From assembly GCA_905178155.1 (NCBI GenBank), contig CAJINV010000005.1, positions 2,888,456 through 2,952,455 on the forward strand: a stretch of DNA of 64,000 nucleotides, written 5' to 3'. This stretch comes from Amoebophrya sp. A120. Taxonomy: Eukaryota > Sar > Dinophyceae > Syndiniales > Amoebophryaceae. The notes under the pieces were generated by a model. The model had not been told where the DNA came from and searched no databases. It was given only the letters and a program-made list of their open reading frames with translations. Positions 1 to 9,740 of this stretch are shown here, piece after piece (the first letter of the stretch is position 1; every line of letters starts with the position of its first letter). The position numbers were made by a program, and so were the translations under genes.

Positions 1-206
1 CCTGTTTTCTGGGATGCAAATCTCCCCCCCGCGTCATTTGCATCCCAGGAAACAGACCGGGAAGGGAGTTTTGCGAAGCAGCCCGAAGCCGGGTTGCAGG
101 CAGGCACCCTTCCGTCTTCCCGCACCTGTTTCCTGGGACACGAATCGATGGGGTCTATCTGCATTGCACAAATTTATCGCTCGAAGCCGCTACCCAGAAA
201 CAGACG
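1..206. repeat. Cluster of short inverted and direct repeats
   Basis: Positions 2-21 and 36-55 form an inverted repeat of 20 bp with one mismatch (core CTGTTTCCTGGGATGCAAAT) around a short C-rich loop. The core recurs in direct orientation near 125-145 and, shortened, in inverted orientation near 190-206. The four copies could form nested hairpins. No gene is evident here. The left part may be cut by the window edge. Confidence 0.7.
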
Positions 207-1421
207 ACCAAGAATACCGATAAGTACAGGTAAGAGTACCAACAACCACAGGTGAAGCAGCGAGGCAAAAAAACTCCCTTGGATTACTCACCCTTGCTCG
301 TTGCTCTGGTCTTCCTCTTCTCGCGGATAAAAAATAGTCTCTACTCAATTGCAGCATGAGCCGCGTCGCGCTCTCCGCTCATTCGTTTGCCCCCTGGGTG
401 TGCTCCGACTGCGAACAGCCTGCAGCATATGTGATGCAGCGAGGACTTTCGTTCTGTGATGAGGCAAGCTTGTGTGTTTCACAATCCGCAGAGACATGCA
501 GAATATTCATCTTGGAAAACCAATGTGGAAGCACGGACAGGCTCTGCTTCCGTATAAGTACAGTTATTCGAAACGGTTGCGATCATACACCAAATGAAGT
601 TCAAATCGCGTCGTCTTGTTTAGCAGTCACGGCCGGCACCATGACTCTTCGTGCGGACGCTGTTTTCTTTATGGTACAGTGTAGCTGTAGTTTTTTTTTG
701 TTATTTCGTCTACGCGGTCTACGTACTAGTATTCATTGATGCTGCTGTTTGTTTTGTAGTTCATTCCTTCCTACCCAACCGACCAGTTCTTGTCGGTCTC
801 GACCTGTATGCCTCCCGCCCGGGGCTACAAGCTGAAACCAGTAGAAACCAAATCTGCCGTCGTGGTGTACATTTCGGAACTATATCAATCAGACAACACC
901 AAAAAAAGTACCAGTGTAATAAATACGTGCTTTTGGGAAGAGCCAAAAAAAGTTTGTAAATTCAAAACCTAAACTCAACCTCAAAACTTGAAAAGAAAGC
1001 TAAAATGCAAACGTAGTTCAAATAGGGTGGATAGCCATAGCCGTTGGAATTGCCGGGTAAGTGCTCCTCCTGGTAAAATTCGTCATATGGGAAAGAGCTT
1101 CGCCGCGTATCTTTATCGTCATATGGGAAAGATCGTCGCCGCGTCTCTTTATCTACTTTTCTACAACTTTAAGTAGTTAAAAACCTCAAACTCGAAGGCA
1201 AAGCTCTTGAGCGGACCCCGGTTTAAAATTCTTCCAAACGTTCGCTACCACGGCCACACCGGTGTCTAAACATTTCTGGAATTGCGGGAATTGACTTTGC
1301 TGTATTTATCTTCTTCATCTAGGGTCTTACATTTCTTCAGTATAATATTACTTTCTTTTTGTACTTAAAATCTAGGGCTTTCATCCCAATTTCGTATCTA
1401 ATGAACCATTTCCTCTTTCAC
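207..1421. other. No gene recognised
   Basis: Short open frames occur on both strands but none has domain-like or gene-like composition. The only clear structure is the 36-bp tandem duplication at 1081-1152. Confidence 0.5.
1081..1152. repeat. 36-bp tandem duplication
   Basis: Two adjacent copies, 1081-1116 and 1117-1152, both begin CGTCATATGGGAAAGA and end CTTTAT. They differ at only a few positions. The function is unknown. Confidence 0.85.
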
Positions 1422-1579
1422 GTTGTAATACGTGATCGCGCGGCGCTTTGCCCCCGGAGCATTGCCTCCCGCATCAATGCTCCCCTTCACTTCTTCCACC
1501 ACGCCTTTCAGTGGTCCGTCCACCATCGCGTCCAGGAACTCCTGTTCGTCGTCGATCAACCCCCTTACTGATTCGTCGA
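1422..1579 (-). CDS. Possible internal exon of an unidentified gene
   Basis: On the minus strand a stretch of about 52 codons has balanced, protein-like composition (acidic and hydrophobic residues such as VRGLIDDEQEFLDAMVDGP). It is bracketed by an AG acceptor just above 1579 and a GT donor just below 1422, so it looks like a canonical internal exon. Possible further coding text lies upstream around 1855-2053. I recognise no family. A chance open frame is the main alternative. Confidence 0.35.
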
Positions 1580-3415
1580 CTGCATACGCAGGTGAAAAAC
1601 CACAAGCGGACTTTCCTAGTTTCATCTTGCACTTTCGTCGGTGTTATGAAGCAACGCGCGTGGACATTTCTTCATCCTCTATTTAATCTGTTCACTCCAC
1701 GACTTCTACGATAGAAGTATTATACAAGACGAAGTGCTGCAAACAGATCTATGCAAGTCTGCCGATGCTTGTTCATCTGCCTATGTGTTCGAGGAGCTTT
1801 GTTCGAAATGATACTTTTTTTTTTTTTTATACAAATTACTTACAAAAGGCACGCAGAAGTCATAAAACGGCATAGAAGGAAGGCTGTGGCTGCTGCTGTT
1901 CTTGCCGTCTCGGACTTCGTTCCTCCTCTTGTGTTCTTCTGGCTTGCGTCCGCTGAATCTGTACTCGCTGGGTTGCCGTTCGGCAGTTGGAGATACAACC
2001 CCCAGGTCCTTGTGTAGATATGTATTTCTCCTTACATCGTCCCTCACATTCACGCCTGCGGGGGAACGGACGCCCGGGATGACACTGCCTGCTGTTTTCC
2101 ACCCCCCACTGCAACGGGGTTAGGAAACAGCAAATCAGCGCCAAGAGTCAGCTCGTTAAGACTTTCGGCACTGGTTGAAGTTTTTCGGCAATGTCGCTCT
2201 ACCTTTTCCACTTTTTAGTCTTCACTGTTCAACCTCCTTCATCCGATGCTTTGAAAAATAGAAACTACATTTACCATTCCAGCCTGTTCGGTTACACGCA
2301 GCTGCCATACGTGCAACCACATCCATAGCATGGCGCATGGCTTTAAAGGCTTTTCTTTAGTACGAAGCCCTATCAAAAATCAAAAGAAAAGAGTCTCTCT
2401 CTGCAGACACAGATGAGAACTTATCATGCATATTCTCTTGGATTCAAAATCCTGTCGCGTACATCGGAATTCAACATTTGATCAAGCGAGATCCAGGCTA
2501 TTTTAGTGGAACTTACAAAGATCTAGCTATTTTCGTTTTTTAGTAAAGGAAAGAACAAATCAGGAGCAAAGATCAACTCACTGCATCTACTTATTCCTAT
2601 ACTGTCCCCGCTTTTGACCTTTCTGCTGATCTTCATCCTTTCTGTCCTCATCGTTGATCGTTGATCCCTTTCTCTCGCCTTCGGTTTTATGCCGTGCAGA
2701 AAAAAGAACCCTCTTCCTCGCTTAATATCCCCTGCTTATGTTTTCATGTATTTTCATTTTGTTCATTATTATGCACCATGCCAAGTCCTGTGAAAGTTAT
2801 GAGATGTCCTCTGAAATTTTCATGTTGATGCCCTTAGCCCGATTTTAGCTGGAAGTCTATCTGTATGTTAAAAAATACTAAGGGGAAAATATTAGCATTA
2901 CAAATAATCGTGTGCAACAGGAGGTGCAAATCATTAGCAGCTGCTAATTGTCATGCGCCATAAAATAACTCATTGAGAAAAGTAGGAAGAAGATTATCAC
3001 TTTTTCTGTTAGTTCCTGCTTTCCCCTGCCGTGGCTGCCTTCCTACCTCGTTCCACCTACTCGCTATCCTCCTGCCTGTAGCTCCAGTCTTTTTTGCGTA
3101 CCATCCGTACTTGCGTATCATTGTGCTCGTTTGCTTGTGTCCGTTCAAGCACAGCACGTTGGATGTCTCGGTCCATCCTTTTTCGATCTTGCGTTCCTTC
3201 CGGCCTTGCGCAAAGTCCTGTTGCAGGCAAGCAGAAAAATAGTGGTAGCTGTACCGTCGTAGGGTAAAAGATGTCATTTTCCAAAATTTTAACTTCATGC
3301 GAGTTTTTTGTAGAAGTTGCTCTATGTATTAGCGTGCTTCGTCAGTATAAAACAAGTGATATCTAATAGGTAGCAACATGCGCGCAAATCTATGTCGCGC
3401 TGCATCGTCATCAGT
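1580..3415. other. Mostly unassigned; weak coding-like patches
   Basis: Minus-strand frames at about 1855-2053 and 2951-3298 are open for 60-115 codons and rich in Arg, Lys and Gln, but show no recognisable domain. The first might belong to the same gene as the exon at 1422-1579. The rest is AT-rich with no visible feature. Confidence 0.3.
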
Positions 3416-5128
3416 TTATTTTTTTCTTTCAGCTACTGCTGCAGCCACAGCTTCTAAATTCTTGTTGTATCTGTCTCTAATCTCGTCTGCTACTGGATTT
3501 GTAGTACTAGTTTGCACGGATGATAGCATTTCTCTACTTATACTGTTATACTTCCACCCAAGCTTCTCGTATGTGTTGTCCACTTTCGTTTTGGTTTTCG
3601 TGTCCGCTGTCATTCTGGGTCGTATGAAATTTAGATTTTTCTCAATCTGTTCACATGCAAAATTTTTTAGGAATTTTTTCCTTTTGTTTGTCTCGTGCAG
3701 GAATTTGAAAACTTTTTGTGGGCCATTGAAAACCTCCTTTTGACTCTTGATGTCTAGCGGCAGCTCCCCGCAGCCGTATACTTCATGCCTAGCTGCCACA
3801 GCTGCAGGACACTGACACTCCATGACCAAATGCGTTGCATGTCCTTCGGTTTCTTCTTCACAGAGTTGACACACTTGGAAGTAATTTTTTACTTCAGGAT
3901 TCTCTTCATGATCTTCATGCCTAGCTTCTCCTGCGCCCAAAATGCCACTTGGCACTACTCCAGAGAACAAATAGAAATACAGCAGCTCCAGATACCGCGT
4001 TGGGAAGGTGCCTGCTTTCGGTCTGAATGCGCCAAATTCTCTCGCCCTTTCCACCAGCTGCGGGGCACTCGTAGGCTCGAGCTCGGTGATTCCTAGCCAG
4101 TATCTTATGCGGTTTGTTAATATTCTTCTTAGTATTGACGCTGTTATTTCTTTGCGGTACACTTGTGAGTGTATTCCTGCCTCTATAGCTCTTTCATGCC
4201 TATCTTCCGCTTCGTTTGCAAGACTGTCAACAAGATCATTGAAAAAGAGCCCGCTATGTCCTGCGTTCCAGATAAATTCGAACTCTATCTCTGATTCTGG
4301 TGCAATAGCAGGTAGACTCTCATCAGAATGCCCAAACTTGCAGTGCGATTTCATGCATGTGTCACGAAGACCTTCCAGGGCATTTATAATGTGAAAAAAC
4401 ATTATGTTCGATTTCTCATGCATATTTGCAAGCCCTTCCAGCACACTATTTGGATCCAAGTAAAAGGAAACTTTTTTTATTAGGTGTTGTATTTTATGCT
4501 CTTTTAGATGTGCTTCCGTCTTCTTTATTTGACTTACTAGGGCAAACGTCTCAGCGTCAAAACTGTCCACTTGGGCGTCTTTTATCGGAGATTCGACCAC
4601 TGCCGTGCTAGTGCAAATTGGTTCTACCGGATACCAATCTGCAAAATCTTCGTTAATCTCGTGCTCGCAGTGCAGCTCGCTCGCCCACCATGTGGCCCCG
4701 CCACAGCCGCCGCGGGTTCCTTCTCCTGCTTTGGCGCTCCCGTCCGTTGCGATGACCAAATGACTAGCATCCTGCAGCTTTCGCCGTATTTCCCTGTCTT
4801 GCCTCCAGGATATTCTTCGCCGTGTCCTGTTGATCTCGTCCTCGCTGGAGATTTTTGTGAGGCTGCTATAGCCCCACTGCCTCCCGACGTCGTCCATAGT
4901 TGCAACCGTCATTCGCACTCCACGCCAGCATCTTCTTACTATTTTCATTGGTCGAAATGATACTTTTCGAAATGATACTTTTTCCACATAAATCCCGTGC
5001 AGGTATCGCGTCTTCGAAGATTTGGCATCATAGAACCGCTGCCCGTCCTTTCGGTGCCTGCTCTTCGTGGTGATGATGGACTGAAGAGTAACATTCATTT
5101 TCGGTGTATTCATTATCATAGTCCCCAT
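3416..5128 (-). CDS. Retroelement-type RNase H with C-terminal zinc motif, no reverse transcriptase
   Basis: The single uninterrupted 570-codon frame carries an RNase H fold. The acidic tetrad is visible in order: ATDGS (about residue 126), DAETFAL, FYLDPNSVL, and the closing GHSG...NDLVDSLANEA. Downstream lies a CxxC-x9-H-x4-C motif (CQLC...HLVMEC), as seen after the RNase H domain of many non-LTR retrotransposons. The N-terminal ~110 residues are basic and include an in-frame 5-residue duplication (KVSFR twice). No reverse transcriptase lies upstream; a kinase-like gene ends only 68 bp away. It is therefore either a 5'-truncated LINE-like insertion that has stayed open or a domesticated RNase H. 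The catalytic residues look intact, so cleavage of RNA:DNA hybrids is plausible but inferred. Confidence 0.75.
   Translation of the reverse strand: MGTMIMNTPKMNVTLQSIITTKSRHRKDGQRFYDAKSSKTRYLHGIYVEKVSFRKVSFRPMKIVRRCWRGVRMTVATMDDVGRQWGYSSLTKISSEDEINRTRRRISWRQDREIRRKLQDASHLVIATDGSAKAGEGTRGGCGGATWWASELHCEHEINEDFADWYPVEPICTSTAVVESPIKDAQVDSFDAETFALVSQIKKTEAHLKEHKIQHLIKKVSFYLDPNSVLEGLANMHEKSNIMFFHIINALEGLRDTCMKSHCKFGHSDESLPAIAPESEIEFEFIWNAGHSGLFFNDLVDSLANEAEDRHERAIEAGIHSQVYRKEITASILRRILTNRIRYWLGITELEPTSAPQLVERAREFGAFRPKAGTFPTRYLELLYFYLFSGVVPSGILGAGEARHEDHEENPEVKNYFQVCQLCEEETEGHATHLVMECQCPAAVAARHEVYGCGELPLDIKSQKEVFNGPQKVFKFLHETNKRKKFLKNFACEQIEKNLNFIRPRMTADTKTKTKVDNTYEKLGWKYNSISREMLSSVQTSTTNPVADEIRDRYNKNLEAVAAAVAERKK
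4952..4980. repeat. 15-bp tandem duplication inside the RNase H frame
   Basis: TCGAAATGATACTT is repeated with a 15-bp period and encodes KVSFR twice on the minus strand. Replication slippage is the simplest explanation. Confidence 0.8.
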
Positions 5129-5196
5129 GCAGTACTAGATCAAAATCGAAATACAAATAGAACCTCAGCACTATTTCATTCTCTTTCTTTCCATGA

Positions 5197-8068
5197 TCAA
5201 GTTTTACTTTTTACCCGCAGGAACGCCTTGGCCATATCGTAACGGGGCTTCCCCAGTGGCCGGCTGTCGTTGACCGCCACCGCGCTGGCGGTCACTTCCT
5301 TCTGTGCTTCGCGTTTTGCTTCGAGCTCCTGGTTCATGTACCGGGTCCTGGTTTCGAGCTCAAAATCCACCAGCTCCTCCGGTCGCGGCGCTGCCGGCAT
5401 AGCCCGCACCAAGTGGTCCAGCATCTGTGGCTCAATCGACTCCAACGGCGCAAACCTGCGAAGATCATTATTTCACAGTGACATGCAGTGCTGTGCACTT
5501 TGATTTCAAGAAAGCTAGAAAACAAGAAATTGCCAGAATGCCAAAATCCGAAAGCTACGCACAAACATAGCATGACAATTACATCAAATAGGCTATACAT
5601 TGAGGGTAGTGTTTCGATGTCCTTCTCACCGAGCTGCTCAAGCGCTCTCGGGATGGTCACGCGAGCAGCCGGGTCGAGGCAGATCATGTCCAACAACAGG
5701 TCCCCCACGGGCCCCACTTTCGCCTTCACGCGCTGTGCGGCGGCGGTCCGGCGGAAAGTGCGCAACAGACGCTCTGCGGCGAGCTTGTCGTTCTTAACCG
5801 GCTCCAGGATAGTAACCTGCGACTCGAGGGCCTGCGCGCTAGTATGCAGTGTAAATGGGTGTTGGTGCTGTCTGAACTTGAACTTGCGAAAACAACACCA
5901 ACAGAAACTGAAAGTACAACTTACAATAATACAAAAGTGAAATTAGTAATGCAGCACGAAGACAAAACGCAGCTACGTTGCTTACTTACGCAAGTTCAGA
6001 CGCTGACATTAGTTTATTTGCATTCCATACATGGCGCACAGGCCGAGTTGAGCCACATCGTGGGCACAAGCTCGCTCCGGCGTTGATGACGTATCGGCGT
6101 TGGGTATGACAGCGAAAAACCCCCCTCTGCCAGTGTGATGTGGCTGCATGCAGTTGCGTTTGTCGCTGTTGTCCGATTCAGGTTTGTTACGAAAAATAGA
6201 TATTTACGAGGGGTGCTAGATAGAATAGCCCAGTGAAGAACAATTCTCCACGCGCTACGCTTTGGTTGTGCAGCATCATTTTGAATGCTGTTGTCCGTCG
6301 TATCATAATCATCATCATCATTTGATCCTCAAAAAAGCAAGACACGACTTGCCAACGAATACGGAGTGGGCGCAACGGCGCAAAGAATCACACACCACAT
6401 CACAGTTGTATTTAGTACGTGAATCAATTGCATAACCCAGAAATCAGGGAACGTCGAGCCCTCCGGTAACCTCAATGGCGGACCTGTGATATGAAGTGCG
6501 GTCAAGCATTTTGATTTTTTTTTGGCATCAAAATTGCGTCTTTTCCGTGTCGTCAAGCGAGTACACAACTACCAACGCCATCTTTTCTATGCATGACAAC
6601 AAGAGGTAATCAAGTCATATACTGGTCTTCGGTCGCACGTTTCCCAGGTCTGTGAGCTGGCACTTGATTTGGGTACTCTACTATCGAAAGCGAAAGTGCA
6701 CACACCTGTTTCGCGAAAGTGATGCTTGCATATCCCGGCATGCATTCTGCAAGCCGCCTCCTTGTTCCCGAAAGTTGTCAAGTCACATTGTCACTTGAAA
6801 ACTTTCCTAAAAATTATACAACTGCGCGTGTATTTTTCTCTCCGCCAGCAAAAAAATAGAAAGGCTGAAAGGAGGCTGTGCAAGAGGATTCAACTCATGC
6901 CTACCTGCTCTTCGTTCGAAAAAGAGGACGCTCTCTTTCTTTCGCAACGCATGGCAGAGTCACAGTAGTGCAAAGCACTTTCCCTTTCCTACAGTCAAGA
7001 AGATCCACAGCAGGTTGCACAACCTGACATCCCAGTGCACCACGCCGTTTTGGTGTAGCCACGACAACCCGGACAGCAGGTCTTGCAGAAAGGTCTTCAT
7101 CCACCGTCTGACGTCTGGCAATGGTTTCGAGGTAGCATCAAATTGAAAATATCCCACACCGCAAAGAAAAAGACGACACGGAACACTGAAATGAGCCGCG
7201 AGGACCTGCACAAAAACGCGTGGTGTAAGAGTCTGTGCGTGACCTATAAATGTGCAAACACGCATGACAAGACTTGCTACATGGCACGTGCACCCTGCTT
7301 CCAGCTTCTAGAAAGTACAGCACCGATGTACTCTCTTCTCTAGATCTAGAAGAGGTACTATTCCAGACCGAGCCCGTTAATTTATTACGCTGCAATTCAT
7401 TGGGTTTAAAGTACTTGTGAAATGTAAAGTTAGAAGTATGCTTGCATCTGTTTCCGTGCGTTGGGAAATTTCAAATGATATCTGAACACGTTCATACGAA
7501 CGGTTCCCATATGCACTGACGTTTCGTCCAGGTAGAGCCACACCGGCGCGATAACACTGTGCGTTTATTTTTTTGTTTTATCACCGATAAAGATAAACAA
7601 TAACAATCATGAAAAATCATGAAATCCTCACCACAATAAACCGAAGAACCACCATGGTCTCTTTGTCTTTTTCAGTCACATTTTCTGCAAGTTGATCACC
7701 TAAAAACATCAGAGTTACCCTCTCGGCCGCCATATGGCTGCCTGCAACGCCACATACGCCTCGTAGGTGGCCTGCCGCCCGTCGCTTTTCTTTTTTCCAT
7801 CTCGTTTGGTGGTCTTAAAGACCACCTCGGAAAAGCATCCCTCCTCGATGCGCAGCGACGGTTTCACCTTGGCGCAGATCACCGATCCGAACTGGCCCAG
7901 AAGGGCCGAGTCCAGATCAGTGATCTGGCCAAAGGTGTAGACGCGTTCTGGCGGCAGGACCACCTCCGTGAGACTCTTCTTTCCGGAGAGGAACGAAGCG
8001 TCTACGACCTTTATGGCGGCCGGTTCTCCTGATCGATTCTTCACAATCGATTGTACTCTGGGAATCAT
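5197..8068 (-). CDS. Divergent protein kinase-like protein, multi-exon
   Basis: Coding blocks lie on the minus strand at about 7750-8068, 7025-7133, 6003-6095, 5602-5845 and 5197-5457. The first holds a subdomain II-like GEPAAIKVVD (candidate ATP lysine). The second holds LLSGLSWLHQNGVVHWDVRLCNLL-type text split here as GLSWLHQNGVVHWDVRLCN, matching the catalytic loop but with HWD in place of HRD. The third holds STPERACAHDVAQLGL, like APE plus subdomain IX. The fourth ends the C-lobe with LLLDMICLDPAARVTIPRAL. I could not place a DFG exon with confidence. The last block is a charged helical tail, and its stop at 5197 may instead follow a GT donor, in which case the gene would continue. The HWD change and divergence suggest an atypical kinase or pseudokinase. 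Exact exon edges are uncertain. Confidence 0.6.
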
Positions 8069-8076
8069 CTTGTTTT

Positions 8077-8130
8077 GCCCTAGTAGGTATTGTCAAGATT
8101 GAGAGATTGCCCTAGTAGCTATTGTCAAAA
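8077..8130. repeat. 32-bp period direct repeat
   Basis: GCCCTAGTAGGTATTGTCAA and GCCCTAGTAGCTATTGTCAA occur 32 bp apart, just upstream of the kinase-like gene's first recognised ATG. They could be promoter-proximal, but no function is shown. Confidence 0.7.
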
Positions 8131-9740
8131 ACCCGCTATTCCTGTTGTGGGAAGAGTGTCGTGAAAGCCAGAAGATGACATTTGTGTAGTGTCGCAAGGC
8201 GAAATCAGAATTCTACCGTTTGGCATGCTTGCACTCAGTGGGTGCGGCGGTACAACAGTTTTGTGGAGAAACGCGAAAGATGTGACGCAATTCGTTACCA
8301 CTCTCGACGTGTCCACTTTGACGTACACACCAATTACGACCCGATAACGTACGAAAATACGACACTGTAAACGGAACGCCTCCTCTTTGTTGACTGTCTA
8401 GTACTTCTAGGAAAACGTAAACGACCCTTTGTGCATACATGTATCCGTGCTTGCCTTCCATTTCAGAGCGCTTTCATCTTTCATCGACCCTCAGCAGCAG
8501 CACCTTTGAAAACTATACTTTCACTGTTCGAAGATATCACCGACGCAGAAGTACCTGATTCTGCAACAGAAGTTCACACTCCACCGTGACGACGAGCACG
8601 AGGACAACGGAACTACGAGATTGCCACAGTCTGTCACCGACCAGAAAGGCACGCGGTCGCGGTGCTTTGCGGCATACTGATGCATCGAATTTTCATTTTT
8701 TATCAAATCCGAAGATAGCCGCGGCACACCTCACTCGCTGAAAAGAATCATCCGTCATTAAGCATTCTATTGACATAAAGCGGGTACGTTTTAGCATGGG
8801 TAACCAGTCAAGAGAAGATCCGTTTCTTCGCTAGAGCTCGATGGCCTCCTTGTTTTGTGTCTCGATTATTCCTTGTATCAATGTCCTACTTCGCCCGCCA
8901 GCGCAGAAACGGAGTCTTTTTCTCTAGAACTTACTTAGTTCTGGTAGCACTTCTACCGGGTGGTGAACAGAAAAAGAGGTACAGGGTACGCAAGTCGTGA
9001 TATTATACTTCGCATGAAGTGAAGGCAACACTTGTTTCGAAAAGCATGCGATGATCTTTCTGACCTTGGCCAAATTTACTGTTGTAAATGATAGACACAT
9101 ATTTTAGAAGAGGAGGACTGATATTAGCACCGTACAAATTTCATTGATAATACAACTACAAATAATTATCGCGCAAAAAAAAGCAAAAATTGGTACAAAC
9201 CTAGAGTAGAATGAAGATGACCACTGTGGGTCCTACAAAGCATTTTCGAAATTTTCACTTTGAAAACAATTTGAAAAATGGTACAGAAGAAAGACGCGAC
9301 AAAATCTTTATTCCCAAAAGACATGAGTTGAGAGAAATCTCAAAATTCCTGTTTTATTTTCACCGTGATTTTACTGTCAGCTTCAGCTGCCAAGTGAAGC
9401 TGGTTTCTTCACCACGACGGCGGCTTCAGCTGGTTTCTTCAGCTTCAGCTGGTTTCTTCACCACGACGGCGGTAGAAAATTCTACTGACTTCGTTCATTT
9501 ATTCGTTTTCTACAAACAAATCCTAGCCGATGGAGCAAGAGCCTTCCTTTTACTGTACGTGTCGGGTTTCTATGTCGAAAGTCTCGGTTGCATATTCGCG
9601 ACAAGAAACCCGCAATGGGTCGCAACTTTCCGTAGGGAATTGTGACGCTGCTGGTGACACCTCCGCACTCGCTATTCCTATTGTACTCAAGTTATCGTGT
9701 GGTCGACGTCGTTGCAAGTCTAGCATGAACTTATCAAACG
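8131..9740. other. Intergenic region with a short compound repeat
   Basis: No coding region can be supported. At 9398-9423 and 9447-9472 the same 26-bp unit occurs (AGCTGGTTTCTTCACCACGA followed by CGGCGG), with a shortened copy of its left half between them. The rest shows nothing recognisable. Confidence 0.5.
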
